Under the pieces are notes generated by a model. It was not told where the DNA came from. It was given only the letters and a program-made list of their open reading frames with translations, and did not search any database. The position numbers and the translations under genes were made by a program. From Nonomuraea pusilla (GTDB lineage Bacteria > Actinomycetota > Actinomycetes > Streptosporangiales > Streptosporangiaceae), in contig NZ_FOBF01000002.1 in NCBI RefSeq assembly GCF_900109355.1, positions 310,001 to 374,000 of the forward strand: a stretch of 64,000 bases of DNA, written 5' to 3'. How positions within the stretch are numbered: the first letter of the stretch is position 1; each line of letters starts with the position of its first letter. Positions 16,473 to 25,639 of this stretch are shown one piece after another.

Positions 16473-16491
16473 ATAATGAACATTATGTCAA
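16473..16491 (-). promoter_or_regulatory. Promoter/operator candidate
   Basis: ATAATG-AA-CATTAT (16473-16486) is an AT-rich dyad in GC-rich DNA, abutting a minus-strand TTGACA (16491-16486). It is about 95 bases upstream of the small membrane protein start and may drive it. The -10 is not clear. Confidence 0.4.
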
Positions 16492-17022
16492 GTAGCGCTT
16501 GTCCGGCCCACCCCCCCTGCCGCCGTCGCGGCGGCGGGACGGCGGGTCGTGCCGCTGTGCCTGCCGTCCGTCGAGCGCGCTGCCGCCGATCCTGAGCCGT
16601 GCTCTGGGTCGCGGCACCCCGGCGATGCTCTCGTGCGCGGCACGCCGGCGATCGGGAGCCGCCGGTTCGCTCGTGCGGCTGTCCGGCGCGGCGCTGTTCG
16701 TGCCGGGCTCTCGCCGCGCCCGGCGGGGTTCGGGGCAGGTCGTCCCTCGGCGACGGCGCCGCGTGCCGCGAGTCGCGTACCGGGAGAAGAGCCGCCCTTG
16801 CCGACGACGCGCGCCGGGGCTCCTCTCCCCCGGCGGCGCGGTGCGCGAGCTGTCGTCATCATGCGCGGGCGACTGGCGTGCGGCCGGGTGAAGTGGCGCG
16901 CGGTGAGTGGTGAAGCGGTGGCCGCCGAGGGCGTGAGGCGGGGCTGTTCGGGCGGCTGGTGGGCGATCTGGAGGCGGCGGGCGCGCGCGGCGCGGGAGAA
17001 GGCCGAGGAGCCGGCGGGCGGT
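16492..17022. other. Stretch without a supportable gene
   Basis: Frames on both strands are Arg/Ala/Pro-rich shadows without family signatures. I see no RNA gene or repeat here. Confidence 0.4.
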
Positions 17023-17208
17023 GTGAGTGGGGCGGTTCTGCCGTTCGCTCATCACCCGGACCTGGAGCTGGTGGTGGATCCGGGCCTGCTGCGGGTGCTG
17101 GAGATCTTCTTCGACGCGGCGCGGCTGGAGCGGCCGCTCGCGGTGGTGACGGACGATTACGTGCGGGCGGTGTCGCCGCGGGTGGCGCCGATCGCGGTGG
17201 CGTCCTGA
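17023..17208 (+). CDS. Hypothetical short protein
   Basis: About 61 residues from a GTG at 17023. The sequence is protein-like: AVLPFAHHPDLELVVDPGLLRVLEIFFDAARLERPLAVV, with a hydrophobic/acidic helix pattern, ending in VAPIAVAS. The frame remains open upstream, so the start is uncertain (an ATG at 16861 is possible). No family is recognised. Confidence 0.4.
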   Translation: MSGAVLPFAHHPDLELVVDPGLLRVLEIFFDAARLERPLAVVTDDYVRAVSPRVAPIAVAS

Positions 17209-17352
17209 CCTGGCCTCTCCCCTCCCCCGGCGGTGCGTGGCGGGCGCGGGCGTCTTGACGGTCGTCTTGACGCCCTGTGGATTGACTGTCTTTTCCGGGT
17301 GGGTGGACTTAGGGTGGGTGTTCTGCTATTCGCGCCGCGAGAGGGGCAGCAC

Positions 17353-17634
17353 ATGGGGAACGGGTCCGTTTTATGCCCGGTGTGTCAGGGGGTTCTTCCT
17401 GCTGACGGCAGGGAGGCGTACACGCCGCTGCGGGGGCGGTTGATCGTGACGAACGGGTATTGCGGGGGTGGCTGCGCCGAGCGGCGGGCCGAGGAGGAGC
17501 GGGCGCGTCAGGCTCGCGAGGCGGTGGCTCCGATGACGGCTCCGGTGTCCGCGCCGGGGGCGGTGCCTGGTCCTGTCGGTGTTCCGGTGGGTGTGGGGGG
17601 TGTCCCGGGGGCTGGGGTGCGGGTGGCGCGCTAA
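17353..17634 (+). CDS. Small zinc-ribbon-like protein, Gly/Pro/Val-rich tail
   Basis: 93 residues. The N-terminal half has CPVC (residues 8-11) and a second pair CGGGC about 27 residues on, fitting one zinc knuckle of four Cys. The tail is low-complexity (APVSAPGAVPGPVGVPVGVGGVPGAG). GAGAGGGG precedes the ATG by 6 bases. A strong hairpin with T-run follows the stop. Function unknown; such proteins are common small actinobacterial zinc ribbons. Confidence 0.65.
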   Translation: MGNGSVLCPVCQGVLPADGREAYTPLRGRLIVTNGYCGGGCAERRAEEERARQAREAVAPMTAPVSAPGAVPGPVGVPVGVGGVPGAGVRVAR

Positions 17635-17647
17635 GGGCGCGCCTTTT
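17625..17647 (+). terminator. Intrinsic terminator after zinc-ribbon gene
   Basis: GGCGCGC (17625-17631), loop TAAGG, GCGCGCC (17637-17643), then TTTT. The stem overlaps the TAA stop codon, so termination follows directly. Confidence 0.75.
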
Positions 17648-17715
17648 GCCCGTTTCGCGGGTTTCCGCCGTGTGGCGGGGCCCGCGTTGTCGCGTGTGAT
17701 CCTCGTTGTCCTGTG

Positions 17716-18099
17716 TCAGACGTGGCCGTCGGTGGTGTGCCAGTAGTCGCGCGTTCGGACGGCCAGTCCGTCGGCGTCGAAGCGGACGAGGACGCAGCCG
17801 GCGAGGGTGACGGGCCGGTCGTCGTCGAGCGCGTGGACGCGGAACTCGATGGCGGCCTGGTCGCCGTCGACGAGGGGTGCGGCGAAGGTGACCTGGGGGT
17901 CGGTCTCGCCGGTGAAGGACCATCGGACGTAGTCGGCGATGGCGGCTCTGCCCTCGTGCGGCGGGCGGAAGGGCATGGAGATGTGGACGGCGTCGTCGCG
18001 GTAGAGCGCGACGATGGCGTCGGTGTCGTGGTGGGTCCAGCCGTGTTGCCAGGTGTCGGCGAAGCGCTGGGCGGCCGCTCGGGTGTCCATGCCCTTCAT
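17716..18099 (-). CDS. SnoaL-like/NTF2-fold polyketide-cyclase family protein
   Basis: 127 residues with the NTF2/SnoaL pattern: AAAQRFADTWQHGWTHHDTDAIVALYRDDAVHISMPF, GRAAIADYVRW, and closing VRFDADGLAVRTRDYWHTTDGHV. Proteins of this type bind small hydrophobic ligands or act as isomerases; catalytic residues cannot be assigned. Met codons at 18099 and 18090 are both possible starts. It is divergent from the ABC transporter operon, with 77 bases between. Confidence 0.8.
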   Translation of the reverse strand: MKGMDTRAAAQRFADTWQHGWTHHDTDAIVALYRDDAVHISMPFRPPHEGRAAIADYVRWSFTGETDPQVTFAAPLVDGDQAAIEFRVHALDDDRPVTLAGCVLVRFDADGLAVRTRDYWHTTDGHV

Positions 18100-18176
18100 T
18101 GTCGGGTCTCGGGTGTGGGGCCTGACGGTTTATCGGGTTGCGGAACTGTCGGTGGCGGCGGCTAGGGTCTGGCGTC

Positions 18177-19109
18177 GTGTCTGGAGTGCAGCCTTTGATT
18201 CACGCGCGCGGGCTGGTCAAGCGGTTCGGTGACTTCACCGCGGTGGCCGGCATCGATCTCGACGTGGCCCCGGGTGAGGCGTTCGGGTTCCTGGGTCCGA
18301 ACGGCGCGGGCAAGTCGTCGACGATGCGGATGATCAGTTGTGTGTCGATGCCGTCGGCGGGTGAGCTGCGGATCCTGGGGATGGATCCGGTGCGGCAGGG
18401 CCCGGCGATCCGGGCGCGGCTGGGGGTGTGCCCGCAGCTGGACAATCTGGATCCCGACCTGACGGTGCGGGAGAACCTGACGACGTACGCGCGGTATTTC
18501 GGGCTGTCGCGGGCGCAGGCGCGGGAGCGGGCGGAGGAGTTGCTCGACTTCGCGCAGCTGCGGGAGAAGGCGGGCAGCCGGGTCGAGCCGTTGTCGGGCG
18601 GGATGAAGCGGCGGCTGACGATCGCGCGGGCGATGGTCAACGACCCGGATCTGGTGCTGCTCGACGAGCCGACGACGGGGCTGGATCCGCAGGCGCGTCA
18701 CCTGCTGTGGGAGCGGCTGTTCCGGTTGAAGCAGCGCGGGGTGACGCTGGTGCTGACGACGCACTACATGGACGAGGCCGAGCAGTTGTGCGACCGGCTG
18801 GTGGTGATGGACGGCGGGCGGATCGTGGCGGAGGGGTCGCCGCGGTCGCTGATCGAGCGGTATTCGTCGGCCGAGGTGGTGGAGCTGCGGTTCGGTGACC
18901 GGGTGCTGCGTGAGGTGGTGCCCGAGCTGGAGGGGGTGGCTGATCGGGTGGATGTGCTGCCCGACCGGATCCTGGTGTACGCCAAGGACGGTGACGGGGC
19001 GCTGTCGGAGGTGCATCGGCGGGGGTTGGCGCCGTCGAGTGTGCTGGTGCGGCGTTCGTCGCTGGAGGATGTGTTCCTGCACCTGACCGGTCGGACGTTG
19101 GTGGACTGA
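18177..19109 (+). CDS. ABC-2 transporter ATP-binding protein (NodI/DrrA-like)
   Basis: 310 residues from a GTG at 18177. Walker A FLGPNGAGKSSTMRMI, Q-loop PQLDNLDPDLTV, signature LSGGMKRRLTIARAM, Walker B LVLLDEPTTGLDPQ and H-loop TTHYMDEAEQL are all intact. The NSATMRM..GMDP pattern and 310-residue length match NodI/DrrA ATPases that power lipid, oligosaccharide or drug export. Its stop overlaps the first permease start (TGATG), and a second permease follows, giving one three-gene transporter. Confidence 0.93.
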   Translation: MSGVQPLIHARGLVKRFGDFTAVAGIDLDVAPGEAFGFLGPNGAGKSSTMRMISCVSMPSAGELRILGMDPVRQGPAIRARLGVCPQLDNLDPDLTVRENLTTYARYFGLSRAQARERAEELLDFAQLREKAGSRVEPLSGGMKRRLTIARAMVNDPDLVLLDEPTTGLDPQARHLLWERLFRLKQRGVTLVLTTHYMDEAEQLCDRLVVMDGGRIVAEGSPRSLIERYSSAEVVELRFGDRVLREVVPELEGVADRVDVLPDRILVYAKDGDGALSEVHRRGLAPSSVLVRRSSLEDVFLHLTGRTLVD

Positions 19110-19867
19110 TGGCGCGTCCTGCGGTGGCGGTGCTGGAGCGGCACCTGACGTTGTACAAGCGGTTGTGGCGGGCGTCGGTGTTCTCGTCGTTCGTGCTGCC
19201 GGTGCTGTTCCTGGCGAGCATCGGGCTGGGGGTGGGCGGTTACGTCGGCGAGGTGGGCGGCGTGCCGTACGTGGAGTGGATCGTGCCGGGGGTGCTGGCG
19301 TCCACGGCGTTCCAGATGGCGGTGGGTGAGTGCACCTACAGCGTGCTGGGTGAGTTCAAGTGGTCGCGGCAGGCGCACGCGATGTACGCGACGCGGGTGT
19401 CGGTGCCGGACATGATCGCGGGCTGGCTGGCGTACGTGGTGCTGCGGGTCGAGGTCGCGGTGGTGGTGTTCCTGGCGGTGGTGGCGGCGTTCGGGGTGCT
19501 GGGCTCGGCGTGGGCGGTGCTCACTCCGCTGGTGGCGGCGTTGCTGGCGTTGTCGGTGGCGGCGCCGGTGACGGCGTTCTCGGCGTCGATCGACCATGAC
19601 AGTTACTTCGCGTTGCTGTTCCGGTTCGTGATGATCCCGTCGACGTTGTTCGCGGGGGTGTTCTTCCCGGTGGAGCAGTTGCCGTTGCTGGTGCGGCCGC
19701 TCGCGTACGTCTCGCCGCTGTGGCACGGGGTGGAGCTGTGCCGGGCGGCGACGCTGGGGGTGGCGCCGCCGTGGCCGGTGTGGGCGCATGCGGGGTATCT
19801 GGTGGTGTTCGCGGTGGCGGGTGTGGCGTGGGCGCGGGTGGCGTTCGCACGGCGGCTTCGGGACTAG
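19109..19867 (+). CDS. ABC-2 type permease 1 (NodJ-like)
   Basis: 252 residues, about six membrane helices (near 28-48, 60-80, 108-135, 140-165, 172-190, 220-245). Family ABC2_membrane: VEWIVPGVLASTAFQMA..CTYS, YATRVSVPDMIAGWLAY, and the late PLWHGVELCRAATLG motif. Translation is coupled to the ATPase gene by overlapping TGATG. It should form the channel together with the ATPase and the next permease. Confidence 0.92.
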   Translation: MARPAVAVLERHLTLYKRLWRASVFSSFVLPVLFLASIGLGVGGYVGEVGGVPYVEWIVPGVLASTAFQMAVGECTYSVLGEFKWSRQAHAMYATRVSVPDMIAGWLAYVVLRVEVAVVVFLAVVAAFGVLGSAWAVLTPLVAALLALSVAAPVTAFSASIDHDSYFALLFRFVMIPSTLFAGVFFPVEQLPLLVRPLAYVSPLWHGVELCRAATLGVAPPWPVWAHAGYLVVFAVAGVAWARVAFARRLRD

Positions 19868-19895
19868 GCGCGGGTTCGGGCGCTGGGGGTTGGCG

Positions 19896-20699
19896 ATGGT
19901 GACGTTGGCGGTGGCCCGGCGGGTGTCGGCGGGCCGGGTGGGTGCGGTCGTGGGCCGCAATGTGGGGGCGTTGCGTTCGGGGGCGTCCTACTGGCTGGTG
20001 CTGGTGTCGGGGTTCTTCGAGCCGCTGCTGTACCTGCTGTCGATCGGTGTGGGTGTGGGTGCTCTGGTGGGGAGCGTTCCTGCCGGTGACGGGCGGGTGG
20101 TGTCGTACGCGGTGTTCGTGGCGCCGGCGATGCTGGCGGCGTCGGCGATGAACGGGGCGCTGGCGGAGACGACGTTCAACTTCTTCTTCAAGATGCGTTA
20201 TGCGAAGACGTTCGAGGCGATCTTGGCGACGCCGGTGCGGCCGGTGGAGGTGGCGCTGGGTGAGCTGTGCTGGGCGATGGTGCGCAGTTCGGTGTACACG
20301 GCGCTGTTCCTGGTGGTGATGGTGGTGCTGCGGCTGGCCGATCCGTGGTGGGCGGTGGCGGCGTTCCCGGCGACGATGCTGGTGGGGCTGGCGTTCGGGG
20401 CGGTGGGGATGGCGGCGTCGACGTTGCTGCGGGGGTGGCAGGACTTCGATCTGATCTCGGCGGCGCAGTTCTCGTTGTTCCTGTTCTCGGGGACGTTCTC
20501 GCCTGTCGGGGATTATCCGTTGGTCTTGCGGGTGCTGGTGGAGGCGCTGCCGCTGTATCACGCGGTGGAGCTGGTGCGGGGGCTGACGTTGGGTGCGCCG
20601 GGGTGGGCCGCGTTGGGGCATGCGGCGTATCTGGTGGCGATGGTGGTGGCGGGGTTGTGGTTCGCGGCGCGCCGCATCGAGCGGGTGCTGTGCGCCTGA
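19896..20699 (+). CDS. ABC-2 type permease 2 (NodJ-like)
   Basis: 267 residues, also six predicted helices and ABC2_membrane motifs: VGRNVGALRSGASYWLVLVSGFFEPLLYLL, FNFFFKMRYAKTFEAILATPV, and ALPLYHAVELVRGLTLGA. The internal similarity with permease 1 suggests a heterodimeric channel. The ATG at 19896 starts 28 bases after the previous stop. Substrate unknown; NodIJ-like systems export oligosaccharides or drugs. Confidence 0.92.
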   Translation: MVTLAVARRVSAGRVGAVVGRNVGALRSGASYWLVLVSGFFEPLLYLLSIGVGVGALVGSVPAGDGRVVSYAVFVAPAMLAASAMNGALAETTFNFFFKMRYAKTFEAILATPVRPVEVALGELCWAMVRSSVYTALFLVVMVVLRLADPWWAVAAFPATMLVGLAFGAVGMAASTLLRGWQDFDLISAAQFSLFLFSGTFSPVGDYPLVLRVLVEALPLYHAVELVRGLTLGAPGWAALGHAAYLVAMVVAGLWFAARRIERVLCA

Positions 20700-20864
20700 C
20701 TGTCGGGGTGGGGGCGCCTCAGGCGGGTGCGGGCGATTGCGGTGCTTTCGTGGGTGCGGAGGTCGGGTGGGGGCATGGCGCGGGAGGGGGTGCGTAAGAA
20801 GGCCGCCAGGCGGTAGGCAAGAAGAGCGCTGGGCGGTGGGCAAGAGCGCTGGGCGGCTCGTCGA

Positions 20865-20896
20865 AGCGGGGCCGGAGCCACATCTGAGGCCCCGCT
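20865..20896 (+). terminator. Hairpin downstream of the ABC operon
   Basis: AGCGGGGCC (20865-20873) and GGCCCCGCT (20888-20896) form a 9-bp stem with a 14-base loop, 165 bases after the last permease stop. No T-run. Likely a terminator of the transporter operon. Confidence 0.4.
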
Positions 20897-20899
20897 AGC

Positions 20900-21729
20900 C
20901 GAGGTCCTCCGGCAGCGTCTTGGGCTGCTCGTCCAAGAGTAGGCCCCGCCGCGTGGCGCGTGCCGCTGGAAAGGCCGTCCTCCCCCTCCAGGAAGCAGGA
21001 AGGCCGCTCTCCCCTCCCCCGCTTCGCCTCTTCCCGCCCACGCCCGCCCTTCCCTTTCCCGCCTCCTCCCCTGCCTGGCCGGCCTCGCTCTGCCTGGCCT
21101 GGCCCGGCGCCGGGCTCCAGCGCCCCGCGCGGCGCTGGAGCCCGGCGCTCGCCCTGCGTGGCCCTGCGTGGCCCTGCCTGGCCCTGCCTGGGTCTGTCTA
21201 GCGATGCCTGGCCATGCCTGCGTCTGCCTGGTCCCTGCCTGGGTGTGACACGGCCTGGCCCGGCCCGCTGCGGCCCAGCCGGGCCGTAGCTCGGCCGCTC
21301 TGGTTCGTCGTGCGGCGGTCCGCTCTGCGGCGGCTCGTCCCGGCGTCGGCTCGTCGTGGCGTTGGCTGTTGTGTGTGGTGGCGAGGGCTACGGTGCTCGT
21401 GAGGCGGTGACCGGTGGAGAGGCTGAGGCGGGTCTCCCCCGGTCCGGCTGGCCGGTCTGCCGGGGTCGGAGTGGGGTCGGTGGGTGGAGGACCATCGCCG
21501 GTGCTCGATGGGGTTGTACGGCGTCCTCCCTCGGTGGCTTTCTGCTGATCTTCTGGGGGTGCGGTCGGAATGCGGGAGAAACGGGTCGCGAGCTGTGGTT
21601 GTCGCTGGTCAGCAACGGCTGCGGCGATGTCCGCGGCGGTCGCGGAGTTACGTGTGGTGCGTTTCTGCGCTGGGGCTGATCATCACCGTCAGCTGCGCGG
21701 TGGTCTCCGGCGGCCGGGCGTTGGGAGTG
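20900..21729. other. 830-base low-complexity intergenic region
   Basis: No gene is supported. The segment has pyrimidine-rich stretches (20975-21075), then decamer repeats, then mixed GC sequence. Frames here show no family features. Confidence 0.6.
21155..21250. repeat. Decamer tandem array
   Basis: About nine imperfect copies of CCCTGCCTGG (variants CCCTGCGTGG, GTCTGTCTAG, CCATGCCTGC) run head to tail. They look like replication slippage in noncoding DNA. Confidence 0.75.
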
Positions 21730-22677
21730 TCATTCCGTCGTCTGTTCCAGCAGGCGTTCGGCCAGGCGCCGGACGGCGGGGCGCAGTTCCTGTGGCGACA
21801 AGATCGTGAATCGGAAGCCGAGCCCGGCGAGCATGGCGGCCATGCCGTCCAGGGACTCGGCACGGGTCTGCAGGAGGACTCCGTCCGTTGTCTCGGTGAG
21901 GGTGGCCACCGATGGCGGGATGCGGCGGGACGCCTCGGCGAGGGGAACGTGCAGGATGACTTCGACGATGTGCGCGTACGGTACTTGGGCCAGCGACGCG
22001 GTGACCTGCCGCACCGGGTCGGAGTTGTCGGGGATCTCGTAGGAGGCCGTCCCTGGGACGACGGAGGAGATCCGGTCGAGGCGGAAGGTGCGGATCTCGC
22101 CGGACAGGTGGTCGTGGCCGGTCACGTACCAGCGGCCGGAGTGGAGGACCAGGCCGTGGCCGTCCAGTTCGCGTTCGGTCTGGGCGCCTTTCCAGGAGCG
22201 GTAGCGCAGGGTGACTCGGCGGCGGTCGCGGATCGCGGCGGCCAGGGTCAGCACGGCGCGGCCGGCGGGGGTCGGCGCCGCGCGGTCGGCGAGGGTGAAG
22301 TCCAGGGTCTCCTCCAGTGCGCCGACCTGTTCTCGTAGCGTGGTGGGCAGCACTCGGCGGATCTTGGCGAGGGCGGCTTCGGTGGCGTCGGCGGCGAGGC
22401 CCAGGCGGCGTCCGGCGAGCAGTCCGAGGACCACGGCGGTGGCCTCGTCGTCGGTGAGCATCAGCGGTGGCAGTTTGTAGCCGGGCATCAGTTGGTAGCC
22501 GCCGTAGCGGCCGCGTTCGGCGGTGACCGGGATGCCGAGTTCGGCGAGTCGGGCGGCGTAGCGCCGGATGGTCCGTTCGTCCACGCCGAGGCGCTGTGCC
22601 AGGTCGCGGCCGCTCAGCCCGTGGTGGGCTTGGAGCAGTTCGAGCATCGTCAGCATCCGGGTTGCCGGATATGACAC
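21730..22677 (-). CDS. WYL-domain transcriptional regulator (DeoR/HTH_11 type)
   Basis: 315 residues. HTH at 5-60 (MLTMLELLQAHHGLSGRDLAQRLGVDERTIRRYAARLAELG), then a WYL domain around 145-225 (RRVTLRYRSWKG..LVLHSGRWYVTGHDHLSGEIRTFRLDRI) and a C-terminal WCX domain (235-310). WYL regulators sense small ligands such as cyclic nucleotides or metabolites. It is divergent from an alpha/beta-hydrolase gene (82-base gap), which it probably controls. Start is the ATG at 22677. Confidence 0.92.
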   Translation of the reverse strand: MSYPATRMLTMLELLQAHHGLSGRDLAQRLGVDERTIRRYAARLAELGIPVTAERGRYGGYQLMPGYKLPPLMLTDDEATAVVLGLLAGRRLGLAADATEAALAKIRRVLPTTLREQVGALEETLDFTLADRAAPTPAGRAVLTLAAAIRDRRRVTLRYRSWKGAQTERELDGHGLVLHSGRWYVTGHDHLSGEIRTFRLDRISSVVPGTASYEIPDNSDPVRQVTASLAQVPYAHIVEVILHVPLAEASRRIPPSVATLTETTDGVLLQTRAESLDGMAAMLAGLGFRFTILSPQELRPAVRRLAERLLEQTTE

Positions 22678-22759
22678 AGGTCACCCACTTAATCCGGGCG
22701 GGTTCTGTCCGCTATCGGCTCTAGCGTAGCGACATCGGAATCACTGGAAGGACGATGAG

Positions 22760-23467
22760 ATGGCGAACTACGTGCTGGTTCCCGGCTTCTGGCTCGGCGG
22801 CTGGGCTTGGGACGAGGTGGCGCAGCAGCTGCGTGCCGCGGGACATCAGGTGCGGGCGGTCACGTTGACGGGGCTGGCGGAGAGGGCTGGGGAGTTGTCG
22901 GCGGAGGTCGGCGTGGAGACGCATGTCGGTGACATCGTCGCGGCGATGGACGGATGGGAGGAGGTCGTCCTGGTCGGGCACAGTGGGGCGAGTGTGCCGG
23001 TGACCGCGGTCGCCGACCGGTACCCCGAGCGGCTCAGCCGGGTCGTCTACGTCGACACCGCGCCGCTGCCGTCTGGTGTGGCGGTGATCGACTTCAATGA
23101 CGAGGAGACGCAGAAGGCCTGGCGCGCTCAGGTCGGGGACGGTTGCGCGCTCGACGTGCCCTCTTTCAAGGAGGGGGACGGGCAGTTCGCGGGGTTGACC
23201 GAGGAGCGTTGGGCGCAGATCCGGGAGAGGGCGACGCCGCACCCGTGGGGTGCGGTCACCCAGTCGGTTCAGCGGCCGCAGCGGATCCCGGCGACGCCGA
23301 AGACGATGGTGGCCTCGACGATGCCGGTGGCGTTGATCCGTGAGCTGATCGCTTCGGGGAACCCGGCGTTCGCCCCGCTCGGCACGCCGGAGTGGACCTT
23401 CGTCGAGCTGCCGACCGGTCACTGGCCGATGTTCTCGCGGCCGGCGGAGCTCGCCGCGTTGCTCTGA
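22760..23467 (+). CDS. Alpha/beta-hydrolase (salicylate-esterase-like)
   Basis: 235 residues. FVLVPGFWLGGWAWDEV-type N-terminus (VPGFWLGGWAW, residues 6-16), nucleophile elbow GHSGAS (Ser about 74), acid in YVDTAPL, and His in GHWPMFSRPAEL near the end. This matches EstC/MhpC-like small esterases related to plant methylsalicylate esterases. The ATG at 22760 has GGAAGGA upstream. It is divergent from the WYL regulator and likely its target. Confidence 0.88.
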   Translation: MANYVLVPGFWLGGWAWDEVAQQLRAAGHQVRAVTLTGLAERAGELSAEVGVETHVGDIVAAMDGWEEVVLVGHSGASVPVTAVADRYPERLSRVVYVDTAPLPSGVAVIDFNDEETQKAWRAQVGDGCALDVPSFKEGDGQFAGLTEERWAQIRERATPHPWGAVTQSVQRPQRIPATPKTMVASTMPVALIRELIASGNPAFAPLGTPEWTFVELPTGHWPMFSRPAELAALL

Positions 23468-24094
23468 CGACCTCCGCTTGGTGTCCGGGCCTGATTCGTG
23501 CTTGTTCCCAGGGGGCCTGTGATCGCCGCCGGTCCTCCCGACGCGGTGCTGGAAGACGCCTCCGACATGGGGCGGTGTGACGATCCGTCGGGATGCTGGG
23601 GTGCCGGCGGTGTGCGAGCTGGGGCTCAGGTCCGGGCTGAGCACTCCTCGTCCTGGCCGAGATCGGGGTGGCGCCTGCTGGAGCGGGCCGGGGTTCGCCG
23701 AATGTCCGGGGGTGTCACGACGGTCATCGGTGCGGCCCTGCGGTGGATGCCCGGCCCCGCTCGGTTTGTGGACGGGCTTGAGTTCGCCGCCGCCGGGGCG
23801 GTTCTCCTAGGGGTACCAGTAAGAAACGTGTCATGAGCCCCAAACGGCGTTGATCTTGTTCCGGGGCAGTCCGGAACCCTGCTCAGTAGTCCGTGATGAG
23901 GGCGTCCAGGGCGGCGGCCTTTCGGCCTCGGTGGGCAAGGCGTAGGCCGCTTTGAGGCGTCCTCGGCGTTGAGCGTCCGGTCCTTCCATGGCCCGATGGC
24001 ATCGGCCGGGTCGGGTCCCGGCTTGGCGAGTGACAGCGTGGCCATGGCGCTCGCTTTCGCTTTGGAGCTGCGCCCTCGTCATGCTCGCGCGCCA
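23468..24094. other. Stretch without a supportable gene
   Basis: No frame shows family features. The region precedes a run of gene fragments and is probably decayed. Confidence 0.5.
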
Positions 24095-24421
24095 CGTCCC
24101 CGACGTCGCAACCACCTCATCCAGCAAGCCGAACCCCTGCTACGTCAACGCGCCCTCGACGTCTCCGACGCTCACCGCCGATCAGCGCTGCGCCACAGCG
24201 CGCTGCTCGGCCTCGCCCACATCGCAGCAGGCGACCTCGATCAGGCCGTGCACGCCGGGCGCCTCGCGGTGCGACGGCTTCCGATGGTGACTTCAATCCG
24301 CTGCCAGCCCCTGCTGGGAGAGCTCCGCTCCGAGCTGGCCGCCCATGCCCAGAGGTCCCAGGATGTGCGAAGCCTCATCGCAGAGATCGACACCCACGTG
24401 CTGGGTCTGTCTCGGCGCTGA
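24095..24421 (+). pseudogene. C-terminal fragment of an XRE-TPR type regulator
   Basis: The plus-strand frame carries NHLIQQAEPLLRQRALDV.. ALLGLAHIAAGDLDQAVHAGRLAV and ends QDVRSLIAEIDTHVLGLSRR. This is the tetratricopeptide tail of the large actinobacterial HTH-TPR regulator family. The N-terminal HTH is absent upstream, so it is a truncated remnant. Confidence 0.5.
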
Positions 24422-24464
24422 CGGCGGATGGGAGAGAACAGCCCCGGCGCGTTCGTCCTCCTGA

Positions 24465-24606
24465 GACTTGGACCAAGCCGTGGCGGCGGCTACTCATGCC
24501 ATCCGCTGCCTGGTGGGAGTGGACTCCGCCAGGTCGACGGCGACCCGAGGAACTGAGGGGCAAGCTGGCGGAGTACCGGCATGTGCCTGTGATCGGACGT
24601 TGTGGC
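24465..24606 (+). pseudogene. Second HTH-TPR regulator C-terminal fragment, frameshifted
   Basis: LDQAVAAATHAIRCLVGVDSARST in one frame is followed by ELRGKLAEYRHVPVIG in the next. Joined, they give the usual C-terminal end of an XRE-TPR regulator (TPR helix, then SAR..L..L..KL..Y...P.V). One frameshift near 24540 separates them. Confidence 0.5.
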
Positions 24607-24757
24607 GCCGCAACGCCATCGCGGGCATCACCGCGCCCCGGCGACTCGGGGCTCGGCACCGGCCACAGGTCGCGGACCACGTCCTTGACGAAGGGGCCGA
24701 GCAGCGGATCCTGGTCGGCGAGCACTGGGCCTGGCCGACGACGTGCCTGGCCAACAG

Positions 24758-24792
24758 GGCCTGCCGGTAAGAATCGCACCACACGGCCCAAA
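24758..24792. repeat. Left arm of a long inverted repeat
   Basis: GGCCTGCCGGTAAGAATCGC... (35 bases) is repeated inverted at 25640-25673 with one indel. The arms enclose about 0.85 kb containing one intact gene. They look like terminal inverted repeats. Confidence 0.85.
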
Positions 24793-25128
24793 CGAGCGGC
24801 GTCGCCGCAGGTCACGGCGCGCGACGGTGTCACCCGCAGAGGGCCGGTTTCGGTCCGGGCGTTCGGGGATGAGTCAGGCGCCCTGCGGCGCGATAAAGCT
24901 GGATCGAGCGTTTTCAGTAGTTACGGGGGTCGAGGCCGGCAACATCGCTCCCTGACCGGACAGAGCGCACGGTCGGTCCGGTCACCTGGATCCCATTGCC
25001 GTAGTTTGATGCCGTGACAAGGATGCGGCCGCTAATCCGGTCCGACCAGCACGTGGCTGCTCCATCGCCGCAACCCCGTCACTCCGCCCGGGATCGAGTC
25101 GCAGGTCAACGCCCTGTCACGTGTTCCT
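24793..25128. other. Interior of the inverted-repeat unit without a gene
   Basis: No recognisable coding signature; GC content falls towards the right. It may hold the decayed remainder of a mobile element. Confidence 0.4.
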
Positions 25129-25488
25129 CTACCCTCCGTTCCCGGTGGCATTGGCTGCTGCGGTCGCGAATAGGCGGCGCTGTTGGTCGCTCAGAAAGCC
25201 GAGGCGGAAGCGGTCTTCGATGAGCGCGATGGCGAAGTCGAGGATGGCGATCTTGTTCGCGATCTCGTAGTCAGGGTCCGCGTTTTCGAAAAATCTGCGG
25301 GCTTCGTCCCAGTCGATACTTGCTGTGTCGTTGTCACGGTCGTCCGACACGCAGTAATAGACGAAATCGCCCTCGTCGTGATAGAACCACCCGCTCTCGG
25401 TGTCGGCGATAAGGAGTTCGACGGCGGCGATCTCGGCTCGGCTGCCGTGGCGTACCCCGGCGCGGAGTCGTTCAGCGAGAGTGCTCAT
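25129..25488 (-). CDS. Hypothetical acidic protein (119 residues)
   Basis: A compositionally normal, acidic protein with codon use and GC content clearly lower than neighbours. Features: ERLRAGVRHGSRAEIAAVELLIADTESGWFYHDEGDFVYYCV, then DEARRFFENADPDYEIANKIAILDFAIALIEDRFRLGFLSDQQRRLF. Predicted mixed alpha/beta, no membrane segment, no signal peptide. No family recognised. It lies alone between two 34-35 bp inverted repeats, suggesting acquisition with a mobile unit. It may be an immunity-like protein or a transferred orphan; this is speculation. Confidence 0.7.
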   Translation of the reverse strand: MSTLAERLRAGVRHGSRAEIAAVELLIADTESGWFYHDEGDFVYYCVSDDRDNDTASIDWDEARRFFENADPDYEIANKIAILDFAIALIEDRFRLGFLSDQQRRLFATAAANATGNGG

Positions 25489-25639
25489 GCGAAGATTGTT
25501 TCACCCCGCTCGGGGGCCGGGGTTGACGTTCCCGCCGAATCGCCGCAATTGCCCTGTATGACCTTGAGCGAACCAAGATCCATATCAGCGCCAACGGCGG
25601 CCCTCAGGTCTTCTCGACCCCGGTTATACGCACCGTCGC

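Noticed and set aside
21155..21250. CRISPR or regulatory array
   Set aside because: Ten-base imperfect units without spacers; simple tandem slippage is more likely.
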